From Glandiceps talaboti (lineage: Eukaryota > Hemichordata > Enteropneusta > Spengelidae), in NCBI RefSeq assembly GCF_964340395.1, contig NC_135551.1, forward strand, positions 6,230,463 through 6,294,462: 64,000 nucleotides of DNA, given 5' to 3'. The translations under genes and the position numbers were made by a program. A model generated the notes under the pieces. It was not told where the DNA came from and made no database searches. It was given only the letters and a program-made list of their open reading frames with translations. Positions 33,207 through 44,330 of the stretch are shown piece after piece. The first letter of the stretch is position 1. The number at the start of each line of letters is the position of its first letter.

Positions 33207-36186
33207 CGTAACCATGTACCATGTTACAATACACGTTCACTCCCCTCCCACCACTTCGAAAACTGTAGTGAATGTTATTTATTTATTTATTTTTTCATTT
33301 ATTTATTTATATTCATTTAAATATTGACCCCGACTAGATTGAGCACCACTTTCGGTGACCTGGCACCAGAGTACTGACTAGACACTGTAGTTTTGTACGA
33401 TGATATGTTCAGTTTTTCAGAGCTTGGATTTATTAATTTTGACAGAGTTCTACTTGTGTGAGGTAAGTTGCATCACTTGACAATACATGTTATATTCTTA
33501 GCCCAGCAAGATGTTTTCAAACAACATCTAAACAGAATTCAAGGGGTCACGGCGTACATGATCCATTGATCGTTTACTATTGCTAATCCATGTGGTAATA
33601 ATAGCGTTGTTTTCATACAATGCAAATAAAAATACGAGATAAATACAATAATTTTTCACCCCCACCTTATAAATATATCGATAATATGATTATAATTATT
33701 CATATTTTTTATTATTTATTTATTTATTTTTGTTTGTTTTAATTTATTTATTTTTTTGTTTAACCCCTTTTGAATCGTGACCACGCTTTTCCATGTTAGT
33801 AGCAGCACTAGCAGAATATTAAATTCATACACTACTACTAAAAATAGAAGGTATGACTAGAATATCACGAACAGACACACACACACACAAAAAAAATCAA
33901 TAACAACAAAGGGTTGGAAGAAGAGAGGGAGAAAGAAAAAGAAAAATGAAATTAATTACTTTTCATGTTCAGTGTATTGTCATTGAGTTGTAAAATCATT
34001 CAGTTATCTGCATCTACATATATACATCTAAATAATCTACACACATCAATATTTACCTAAATGAAAACCAAAACATTGTTATTTATACAAAAATAAATTT
34101 ATTTACATTTTATTAGATAAATACTTTAGTTTCAAAGATTTCAATGCTCAAAATTAATAATTTTCTTTGGCACTCCCTAGGATGGTTACAGTAGTCTTAT
34201 ATTCTTGAACTGAAACAGGTATCCTCTATTTGAAATATGTAAGATATTAAAAATACTTTGGACTTTGGACTACTGTTAATTTTAAGCCCTTCTTTTACAA
34301 CATGAATCAAAAGGTGAGGGCTAAACAAAATTGTGAAGGTTTTAAAACGTTTCACCTGATTTTAACTTATCAACAAAACATCATATAATAAAATACATGA
34401 ATAATAGAAAAGTTTAACTTAGTATTGTTTACACTTAACAACTTCAACATGTTCATCTTTTCATAAATATAATAATAACAATGATAATATTAATATATAA
34501 TTTAATACACAAAAAACTCATCTAGGGTTAAAGCAGTGAAACAAATAGCAGCACTATGGGTTGTTCACTTTCTCTGCAGAACTGACAACAGATTATTGTG
34601 TGTCATTAGCAATGAATACCACTCACAATAGATACATCAATACCTGCCAATATCAGACACTCAGCTACAAATTCTTAAGAAAACCAGAATTTGTACCTCA
34701 ATAACTGACAATGGCAACCAATAATGTCAATATCAGAGTAGAATTGTGTATCCATGCAAATGACACACAAACATTTGTTATCATTTCTGCAGTAAACCTA
34801 AAATATGTACAGCCCATAGCAATATGATAAATCTAATCAGAGCCAATAAAGTATTTCTAAAAACAGACAGACGATTATGAGCTGAGCACAGGCCTGTAAA
34901 GTACTATCACTAGGAGTTTTACCAGTCTGTTTACCTCCCCCCCCCCCCAAAAAAAAAAAAAAAAAAAAAGTAGTAAAAGAGGTAACATTAGCCAAATACT
35001 AGGTAATTTGAAAGTAATGTCAGTGAAGGTATAAGGATTTGTAAATAAAATCAGAGTCACTCATCAGGGCATGTATACATCTGGTCCATGCTTTGACATA
35101 ACAAAAAATTAAACTTGATAATACAATATATTAATGATTAAATTATACAATGAAAAAAGGAAAATATAGCTATTGGAGGACAATAGCTATGTAACTTGTA
35201 TGTACATACGTGAGATAGTAAGCAAGACAATTAATGGAAATAAAAGCAATCATTTGGATAAATGAAATGTAAATATCACTTTAAAAAGTTACAGTAATTC
35301 AATTTTTTTCTTGGAAAGTGATAAACAATTGTAGAAAAATTATAATTGAATCACAACCAGAGTGACCTTGTGTTAAAAAAAGTTACATAACAATTATTTA
35401 TTCATTTAATGAAAATAAAATATATGACAAAAATTAATGATTAATTCAATTTAACCCCATTCCACCACCAAAAAAAATAATCTAAGAGTCACATGCTTAC
35501 AGTCACAAACATACATATGCACACTCAAACTCGCATACACATTCGATAAACTTTGGTCAGCCATGAACACTTGCACTTGACTTACTCTCTCCTACACATA
35601 CGTACTTATACACACATCCACACTATTGTTACAAAGTCCTATCAATAATAAATCTATGACATTCAAATCTCACATACCATACCACCAAGTGACCTTGAGG
35701 AACTTTAAAATATGATAACAACTTTTCAAAGTAAAGCCACATCAACAGAAAAAAATTTGAAACCAATATACATCAACTATAAAAGATGCTAAACAAAAAT
35801 TGAAGATAAAAAATAATAATTCAAAATAAATAAATAAATAAATAAATCTATCATTGTGCAATCTCACTGAATGTATGAATATAGCTCAGTCGCTGTCATA
35901 TTAACAGATACCTACCTGGCACATGTATCACAATACCTACCTGGCACATTGCCTATTACCATAATATCAGTGGAATATTAAATGAAGCACATATATACCT
36001 ACCTGGCACAAGTGACTGGTGCTTAAGAAGGGTACTTGTCAATAAACTTACCTGGCACAGGGTGGCCATGATCAATACTTACCTGAGAAAGCACATACAT
36101 TTGAATTTGTTACACAACATAGCTTGCCACTCGGACTTTAGAGTTTGGTGTTTGCATTTGAAATACAGGACAGTATTGTGTTTTTT
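33207..36186. other. Non-coding interior of the 11.2-kb transposon
   Basis: Nearly 3 kb without a coding frame: T-rich tracts at 33,270-33,320 and 33,705-33,765, a C/A homopolymer junction at 34,928-34,969, and an AATA run near 35,825. The 3' ends of both genes of the element must lie here. Confidence 0.6.
35909..36087 (-). promoter_or_regulatory. Cluster of five consensus 5' splice sites downstream of the transposase-like ORF
   Basis: On the minus strand, just 3' of the stop at 36,187, five sites match the U1-binding donor consensus: CTCAGgtaagta, then four GTGCCAGgta[a/g]gt units at about 36,052, 36,002, 35,941 and 35,915. The repeated GTGCCAG upstream of each suggests they arose by local duplication. 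Whether they are used as donors or bind U1 is unknown. Confidence 0.5.
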
Positions 36187-39100
36187 TTAATCTTGTATTT
36201 CAAATTCAAACACCTCTGAGATGGTTGCTTGCAGATCATGCAAGTTGTGCAACAAATCCAGAAATTGTATTTTGGTACGTGCTTTCTTCAACTCTATCAT
36301 TAATTCTTCTTTGTTCTGTATAGGCAGTGTTTTAATGATAGAGTTGATTTCTGCTTTGAGTGTGGAAATGGTCTTGTTTTCATCTTTTTCACACTCAAAG
36401 CGTTCCTCCTCAGTGATATACAAGGGTGCTTTCCTTCCAGTACCAGGATACTTACCTTCACATATCATACTTACCAGTTTAGAACGTCGACGATCAGCAT
36501 TGATGGTAAAATTACTGATGTCTCTGTCCAAGGCTTTCCCATTGATGGTTATAGGTAACCGACCAGCCTGATACTTAACATATTGTGCCTGTCTCAGTTT
36601 TCCCCTGAAACACAGTAAGTCAATGGTGTAACCTGGGCGAGTACGTTCCAAAGACTTTGGGTTTGCAAGGCCAACAACTGAGAAGACTGTCTTTCTCAGA
36701 CTGGCCAGATCATCCAACCTACTACAAATGGTTAGCCACTTACCAGAATCTGGTACTGGAGGGGCCCAGGATTTTACATTTTTATTGTATTCTTCTAAGA
36801 CTGCGTCCGCCCCTTGATGAGCATCAGGCCTGCCAGATCGTGAAATGGCCTCGTGTGCCTCCAGGGTATGGCACAGCTCATCTGGATACTTTGCACGGTC
36901 AATTTCATCATATGTATCAATAAGTTGATACATAGGATGATTTCGACCGTGCCATAAGGAGCGGAGCAGTCTTCTTCCTGCACGCAGGGTCACTGTCTGA
37001 TTTTGTCTTGTTCCCTGGTGGAAAAGAAAAATACCTTGTAATTGCTGTAGTAAGATATTGTACATGAAATTCAAATGGGAATCACTAAGTGAGACTGCCT
37101 TCAACCAGCCCAAAAATGAACTGGCAGACAAGTCTACACTTGGATTCATCACTTGAAATTCATGTAACAGTTCCATCCAGATACTGTCCCTGAATTTGTG
37201 AAGGTCAAATGATATGTGATGGTCTGAGCACTTCTTCACAAATTCAAGGGATTTATCTGAATTGTACCCCTGAGAAATGGCAAAGTCCTTATAAATTACA
37301 TCCCAATATAACCCCACAAATGATTTAACTCCATTGATTTCCTCATGTAAAAGTCCCGTCCTCAAAACAACCCATGAAAACTCCCCTGTGGCATCCTCTG
37401 ATAAAATTCTACGTATAATTACATAAGGTAACCCATCACATCTGATTATAACCCATTCCCTCTGTCTATGGGTCCCCCCATACCCCCGGGTACCCCCATA
37501 TTGCCTAATGTGTGCCCTAGCCCCAATGTGGTGAAGTACCTGTCTTACTGATTCTACTTTGTTGGGATTAACAAATAAAGGGGGAACAACTAAAATATCA
37601 ATTTTCTCAGGGCCCAAATTAAATTCATCATTTGTGACAATTTGAATCGATTCCTTACCTGAATGATCCATCTTCACTTCCCCTTTGTATTCATGGAAGA
37701 CAAGTCCCTTCTTCTTATTCTGGGATTTTATAGTGGGTGCAATGTATGTGCTAGTATCTTTTCCCACTGATTTGTGGTACTTTGCCATCCAAACACCACA
37801 TGAACGACATTTCAATATTCGTTTTGATTTGTCATTCATGTGGTGTTTGAATTGACACTTAGGACACGTCGTTGTAATGTCTTTCTGTTGTTGTTTGTCC
37901 AAGTACATATCTATGTCATCTGTCTGTGGTGTTGAGTCAGGATCAGATGAGATTGCATTAGACAAAATCAAAGAGTTAACATAGGAAGTGACAGATTCAT
38001 CTGCAACAGAATTCAACAAAGGAAACTCATATTCCTCCTTCTTGGTCACATCAGTGGTAGTTACATCCTTCCACTCACTCGGTTTCATACTGCTATCATA
38101 CTGTAAAGATGAACATTTATCTAACTGAGAAACAATAACATTTGTAAAAATATCTAAAGTAACATTATTCCCATTTCTATTAATATAATTCTTTGTTAAA
38201 GGTGATTCAAAATGCTCACATTCACTATCGCTAATTTGCTAGACGACATGTTTGTGAAATGCATTCTGGTTTTAAAACTTTTCAAAAGCGTCTGCAAACA
38301 CCTTAAAATGACCCTTTTTCAGTCACTTCCCTTCGGATTTACTTCGTGAGTTTTCGGGTATTTCCGGTCCCACCTAGACCACGGGATTTTATGACGTCAT
38401 AAGAGGTATACCTTAGTACTAAGACTATGACGAGCGTAGTCACTAGGTGAATAAAACTCAACAGCATTGTGAAAAAATACATTGCTAGTGGTTGTAACAG
38501 ACATCAGTAAACAAAAACTACACTCTACATGTCTTATTAACCAACATTTACCGATATTTACTCACATTTTCTCACTAATTGGCAGTATCTGTGGGTATAA
38601 ATGCTAAAATATTATCTCCCCATATTATGGCAAAATAAATCAAAACGGCTAGACTACAGTGTAGATATACATAAACACTTGTAATGTCGGTCGCGTGTTT
38701 CAATTTATTTATCTGATTTTTTTTATTATTTGCCGAGGAGAAGCATTACAATATCTTCGACATGCATGGCGTCGACAGCATATTTTAGCCCACTATACTC
38801 GACTATACTCACTGATGTCGCCTTTTGAACGGCGCATTTAGCAACAAAGTAAACATATTTATCTTGAATAAATAAACTAGCTATTAGATTGCCATATTAT
38901 CAGCAATAAAATTGTAAAGAATTGAGGAAATTTCGTGAGTTTAGTGTTGTCATTTACATGACTTTAGCAACTCGTCTGGAAGAAAACTTGTATGGTTTCC
39001 CTTGTTGCGATATCACTTAATTTAATGCAGCAAGCCTATTTAATATTCATTAGAAGAATTTTGTAACGAATCATGGTATTCGAAGTATACAGTTTAGGAA

Positions 39101-42100
39101 ACCAACAAATCAAATATCGCGATGTGTTAATGATATTAAATATGATTGGACAATATTGACGTCGGCAATCAAGGTCGTGACCCCAGCACATGGTTATGAA
39201 AGAAAGCCTGCAACTAGATACTCTGACTTAGCCACGTCCGGTCCAATTTCTCAGGGTTTGTTTTGAAGTTAGAGACGTTATTTCACAACTTGAAGAATTT
39301 TACAATATATCTGATTGATAAATATGGATTACATCAACACGTGGATAAATTTAACCCGACACGAATGTGCGCTGTGCTCTCCCGATTCCATACGTACATT
39401 GTACATACACTGCTTCAACTTTAATCGGCGGAACTATCCTAGTATAAGCTTACTGCCGCGGCCGCGGTGACTGCACAAAACTTGACAACACTACCCTTCT
39501 ACCGATATATAATAATCACCTGTATACCGTGATAAAAACAAGCAATAATTCGAGTCCCCAACAAGTCGATGAGACCTCAGTACTTCTGTTCATTCCGATC
39601 CAAATGCGAGTATCTTAGGTTTTATATGGGTTTCAGACTCGGACTAGAGTATTACGCCCTAGACAATAATAGATGTAAACTTGTGTTCACAAGCCAAACA
39701 TGTGACAATACAAGACCACAACGAAAACTGTGAAAAATTTACAGGTCACTCTCATTTTATATATGGACAACAAAATTAGGTCGGTCACAGTTCCATTTAC
39801 ATGATGCAATGACTCGGAGCGTGCTTCCTTATGCTCCGAGCAACTTGAATCGAATCAATTAGTGTATTATGGGACCAACAAATATATTGTGGCACATGTC
39901 CCGATACACCTCCTTGAAGTTTCCCATTGGTATTCTAATAGCTAGTATATTTATTCGAGATGAAATATGTTTACGTTGTTGTTAAATGCACTGTTCAAAA
40001 TGCGACGCGAGTACGATTGGGCTAAAATATGCCGTCCTTGGCCCGGGGATGCCGTCAAAACGTCACGACGGTATCGTAATGCTTCTTATCGGCAAATAAT
40101 AAAAAATCAGATAAATAAAAGTCAATGAATGTGAAACACGCGACATTACAAGTGTTTATATATAATTAGTCGAGCCGTTTTGATTTATTTTGCCATAATA
40201 TGGGGAGATAATATTTTAGCATTTATACCCACAGATACTGCCAATTAGTGAGAAAATGTGAGTAAATATCGGTAAATGTTGGTTAATAAGACATGTAGAG
40301 TGTAGTTTTTGTTTACTGACGTCTGTTACAACCACTAGCAATGTATTTTTTCACAATGCTGTTGAGTTTTATTCACCTCGTGACTACGCTCGTCATAGTC
40401 TTAGTGCTAACGTATACCTCTTATGACGTCATAAAATCCCGTGGTCTAGGTGGGACCGGAAATACCCGATAACTCTCGAAGTAAATCCGAAGGGAAGTGA
40501 CTGAAAAAGGGTCATTTTAAGGTGTTTGCAGACGCTTTTGAAAAGTTTTAAAACCAGAATGCATTTCACAAACATGTCGTCTAGCAAATTAGCGATAGTG
40601 AATGTGAGCATTTTGAATCACCTTTAAACGCTGTTCATTATCAAAAGAAAACTCCACAAGGCCCTCTGGTGTTTCCATAAAAGATACATCACCTTTAAAA
40701 AGAACATTATTAATATAGTCATAACATGGACCAGCTGTCACATGACCCATCAGATCAACTCCTAAACGACTCCTAGTGATAGAAAACAAACAGACCTGCA
40801 CTGCTGTCATCAACTGACTAACATATCGGGGATGTCGAGCTGAATAAATAAGCTCGACAGCATGTGCCAGGTACTGGGTACCTGACACAAACCCCTTATG
40901 AGACATGCACATTTCCTTAAGAAATGAAACCAATACAGGGTTCCGTTCCGATAACATTAAGTCAATATCAATTTCCTTTAAATCTTGAACGGAACCCATG
41001 TTTTGCTTTCTACTAAGGAGATGTGCATGTTCATATAGCTCTTGATTTTCTAATCTGGCTATTTGTTTCACTGCTTGCACCCTAGCTTCTCTTGATTTAA
41101 ATCTTTCTTCTTCTTTTTTTTTCAATATTCTATTTCCTTCTTCTAATTTTGAAATTTGATTTTTCAATGATTGGTATTCCTGTGTACAAAATATAGAGAG
41201 ATGAAGTGTCAATATAAGTAATCAACAAGGTACGTAGTTTCTCTTCTCAATACTTCTATCATAAAAAAGTTTAATAAACTAAACGAATTGCATTGGTCAT
41301 ATGGCTGAGGATGTTATTTCTTTGTTATTATTATTTAAAAAGAAAAAAACAATTTTATCATGGCTTTCTAATTAAAAAATCAATGTGAAACAGCACAGAC
41401 CAATTCTGTGTTTGTAACTAAATATTCTTTAATAATGCTAGAAAAAAATTATAAAAAGGTACAATAAGAAATATTTTACACATTTATTATCCTTTTGCAA
41501 TGTATTGAGTTACAAACAAGGACTTGGCATCTATTGTTTCACATTGATTTATGAAATAGGAATCCATAATAAATATATATCCATGCAAATTACTTTTAAC
41601 AATTAAAACTGTTTGACTGTTTTAAAATCTCTAAAAGACTACATTGGTAAAACAACTTGTCATGTCATGGTATGAATATCAGACTCTATTATATCGACAA
41701 TCAAATCAAACGAAAATTTATGCCAGATTATAAAACTGAGATAATCTAACAATCAATAAATTATAGTAATTTTAATCAGTAGCCACATTGTCCAGTCAAT
41801 GTATGTACATTTTGTATATTCCTCAATGTGTATACAATATATGTTTGTCTAAAATACTAGTAGCAGTACTTACTTGATAAGAAATTACTGGTCCAGCTTG
41901 GTCCCCTCCCTCGCCGCCAACAGCTGCACTTGAAGACTAAAAGTGACAACAAAAAATCGTGAAAAAATCGTGGCTATGCAATTTGATTCATAATATCAAA
42001 ATTAGGACATCTGTGAAAACCTAATAAGAAAAATAACGCAAAATGCCTGTAATAATCATACTACTAACAACGAAAATTGAAGCCCATGTGGGTTGTACAC

Positions 42101-42670
42101 TTCTAAGTTCTATGCATGAACAAAATCTGAGTTGTTGGAGGAGTGCCAGGGGGAAGAAATCGTATTTTAGCTTTGTTGTGACCTTGAGTTCGTATCATTA
42201 CACAGTTATAAATATGGACAATTCTCACTGAATTAATTACACCATATACCCTACATCTTCCGTGTAGTAGGGTCTATATGATTACACCGAAATAAATTCG
42301 TCATATATGATTTATGGTTTTGACTTACCAATAAACTATGGTTGTCCATATCACACAGACTTCGCTGCGACTGCATGCAGGTCGCTGCATTCTATTGATA
42401 AACAACAAAGCACGACACAATTATTACCAAACTAAAAAGAGGCGGTCACGGTGCATGAGGAAGATCGTTTGTGCATGATGAGAACATTTAACTTATTATT
42501 CAACCTATAAAGATCAACGTACACAATAATACCTATTCCCGTCTGGGATGTTTTATTGAATTTAGACAAAAACATGTTTGCATGGGTTCAACAGTGAAAT
42601 TCCTAAGATATCAAATTTCCGAATTTATTTGAACTAATAAAGTCTATTTTTATTATCATTATTTTCATTT

Positions 42671-42732
<62 letters not shown>

Positions 42733-43031
42733 TTCATTATTATTATTATTATTATTATTTTAAAAAAGAATCTTACCTCCGAAACGGTTTCTCCACTCTT
42801 TCCGGGTTCGGTCTGGCCCAATACCTTCCCGAGGCAGTCCTTGCAGACAGCGCCTCTTGTCCCAAATCGGAGAAAAAAATCTCTCGACGACGTTGTAATT
42901 CTACGATTTTGGACAAGAGGCGAGTCGTTATGACTGCCCCAGGCGCCGTGACAAGGATTGTTACAATCATTATTTTTATAATAGCCAGACCGAGCCCGGG
43001 TTTTACGGGTTTTTGTAAGTCTCTTCGCCAT
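36187..43031 (-). CDS. Transposase-like protein of the 11.2-kb transposon (interrupted by a nested element)
   Basis: Exons 43031-42777, 42391-42329, 41936-41874 and 41179-36187, the last split at 40,623/38,200 by an inserted element. All introns are phase 0 with good consensus ('GAG|gtaaga', 'TTG|gtaagt', 'CAA|gtaagt'). Leaving out the insert and one TTAA, the frame stays open across the junction and the total is 981 codons. Exon 1 has a basic N-terminus and 'GAVCKDCLGKVLG'. The fourth exon starts with a coiled coil ('SLKNQISKLEEGNRILKKKE'), then a zinc-ribbon pair CPKC and CRSC near 37,850, then 'WVIIRCDGLPYVIIRRI', 'FVGLYWDVIYKDFA', 'DAHQGADAVLEEYNK'. This resembles large animal transposon proteins whose family I cannot name. 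The Met at 43,031 is 8 bp inside the right TIR. Confidence 0.75.
38200..38797 (+). repeat. Left inverted arm of the nested TTAA element
   Basis: Reverse complement of 40,017-40,623 with scattered substitutions (for example 'ttagtactaag' versus 'ttagcactaag') and small indels. Confidence 0.9.
40017..40623 (-). repeat. Right inverted arm of the nested TTAA element
   Basis: Mirror of 38,200-38,797. Confidence 0.9.
42655..42762. repeat. (ATT)n microsatellite
   Basis: About thirty ATT units with a few TTTC breaks, in the first intron of the transposase-like gene. Confidence 0.95.
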
Positions 43032-43038
43032 TACTACT

Positions 43039-43477
43039 ATGTGTGTACGTGCGTAACCATGAGAACGCGAGCGATCGTCAAATTTTTATTTCGCGCTGCT
43101 TTCGTTTGAGTGGTCGTCAGCTCACGGTAGCCCGCCAACATTATCTCATGTATCTAATACAAAGTTCAATAACAAAAAAACTCCCTGGTCAGTTTTTTTT
43201 TTAATTTCAATAAAGATAATTTAATACGTGAATTTTATGAATATTTGGACGGGAAACCCCCCAAACTCTGCGATCATTTTGTAATTTGCATGTGAAAGAG
43301 AAAACCTCGGTATTTTCATAACAAAAGGCGCTAAATCCGTGAACGTAAATGTCGACTTGCCATTGGTAAATGTCGTAAATGTCGACTTGCCATTGGTGGA
43401 AAGATATTCCGCATACTAATGATATGCTAAAATATATGTAAATGAGCACTTCCAAATATGGTTTAACGACTAGACTG
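43039..43477 (-). repeat. Right TIR of the 11.2-kb transposon
   Basis: Reverse complement of the left TIR. Contains a ~30-bp tandem duplication (43,350-43,397) absent from the left arm. Confidence 0.95.
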
Positions 43478-43482
43478 ATGCC

Positions 43483-44167
43483 TGTCACGTGACACGCTAT
43501 CGCGTCAGCGCGATGAAGCTCATTCAGTATTGATACACTGTCGAGTGCACTTCCTGTTTACCCCTAGCACTGTCTACTACCCTGTATTCGCTGCTAGCTG
43601 CTGACAACAGATCGACAAGGCAAGGTACGTACATTTTCACGTTTTAAAGTCGTATTTCCTTTTTGTGCCATCGTAATTTATTATGTTTACTAGTATATTT
43701 CATCGGCCAATCAGATCGAAAAGTATTCAGCGACGTGACCGCGGCCGTGTCGGTACCGTACGTACATGTACATGCCGGCCTGGCCTGCAGTTCATTGTAC
43801 GATTTGTAGTTCGGTATATACGGTAGGTCGCGGTCGCGTTTACCAAAAAAAGTACATGGTCATTCCATTTTCTAGAATCAACTTCAAGGCATCATTTGTT
43901 GGGCACCTACATGTTCAATGATAATTGATGACTGTTATAGTTGTGACATTCAACGTCTACGTCTAGTACGCTAGTGTGCAAGCTCGACGTCAGGTGATCA
44001 GTGCGCTACGCCGGGCATAACGTACCGCACCCGGTCTAACGCCCATAAGTTTACGTTCTTCTTTCTGCGTTCTCTGTTTTGCCGTACTTACTGAAAAATG
44101 AAGTTTCATTCGTGTCGACAAGTAAACTATGTAGTTGTTTAACATTTTAACATGTGTATTGTTTCAG
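43483..44167 (+). promoter_or_regulatory. Probable promoter and 5' non-coding exon of the XPG-HIRAN gene
   Basis: CG-richer than its surroundings. A donor-like 'GGCAAG|gtacgt' at about 43,624 could end a non-coding first exon whose intron runs to the acceptor 'ttgtttcag' at 44,167, directly before the ATG. The 11.2-kb transposon ends only about 140 bp upstream of that donor, so its insertion may have replaced part of the promoter. Confidence 0.4.
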
Positions 44168-44330
44168 ATGGGAATTGAAGGATTACTTCCTTGCCTGGAC
44201 TCGTCCAAAAAAAAAAAATTCATATCGACGATCTGACAGGAAGTGTCGTAGGCGTTGATGCATCTTGTTGGCTGCACCGTGGTGCCATTTCGTGTTCGGA
44301 AGAACTCTGTCGTGGTCAACCGACAATAGC

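Larger units (their letters stand above)
38200..40623. mobile_element. Nested 2,424-bp non-autonomous transposon with TTAA target duplication
   Basis: TTAA stands at 38,196-38,199 and 40,624-40,627. The ends are AGGTGATTCAAAATG and its reverse complement, and the inverted arms run about 590 bp (38,200-38,797 and 40,017-40,623), ending near 'gcatattttagccca'. The 1.2-kb middle has no reading frame. TTAA duplication is known for piggyBac and Kolobok superfamilies; the long TIRs fit neither diagnosis alone. Confidence 0.92.
32266..43477. mobile_element. 11.2-kb DNA transposon with ~430-bp TIRs and 5-bp target duplication
   Basis: Ends are CAGTCTAGTCGTTAAACC and its reverse complement, flanked by ATGCC at 32,261-32,265 and 43,478-43,482. 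The TIRs run to 32,691 and from 43,039. Two genes begin just inside the TIRs and converge: a HIRAN-domain protein on plus and a 981-codon transposase-like protein on minus. A second transposon (38,200-40,623) is nested in the latter. I cannot assign the superfamily. A 5-bp duplication excludes piggyBac, Tc1 and Mutator; hAT, Academ and Transib do not fit well either. Confidence 0.9.

Noticed and set aside
36221-36923. Plus-strand frames of 88-116 codons
   Set aside because: Antisense shadows of the transposase-like exon on minus.
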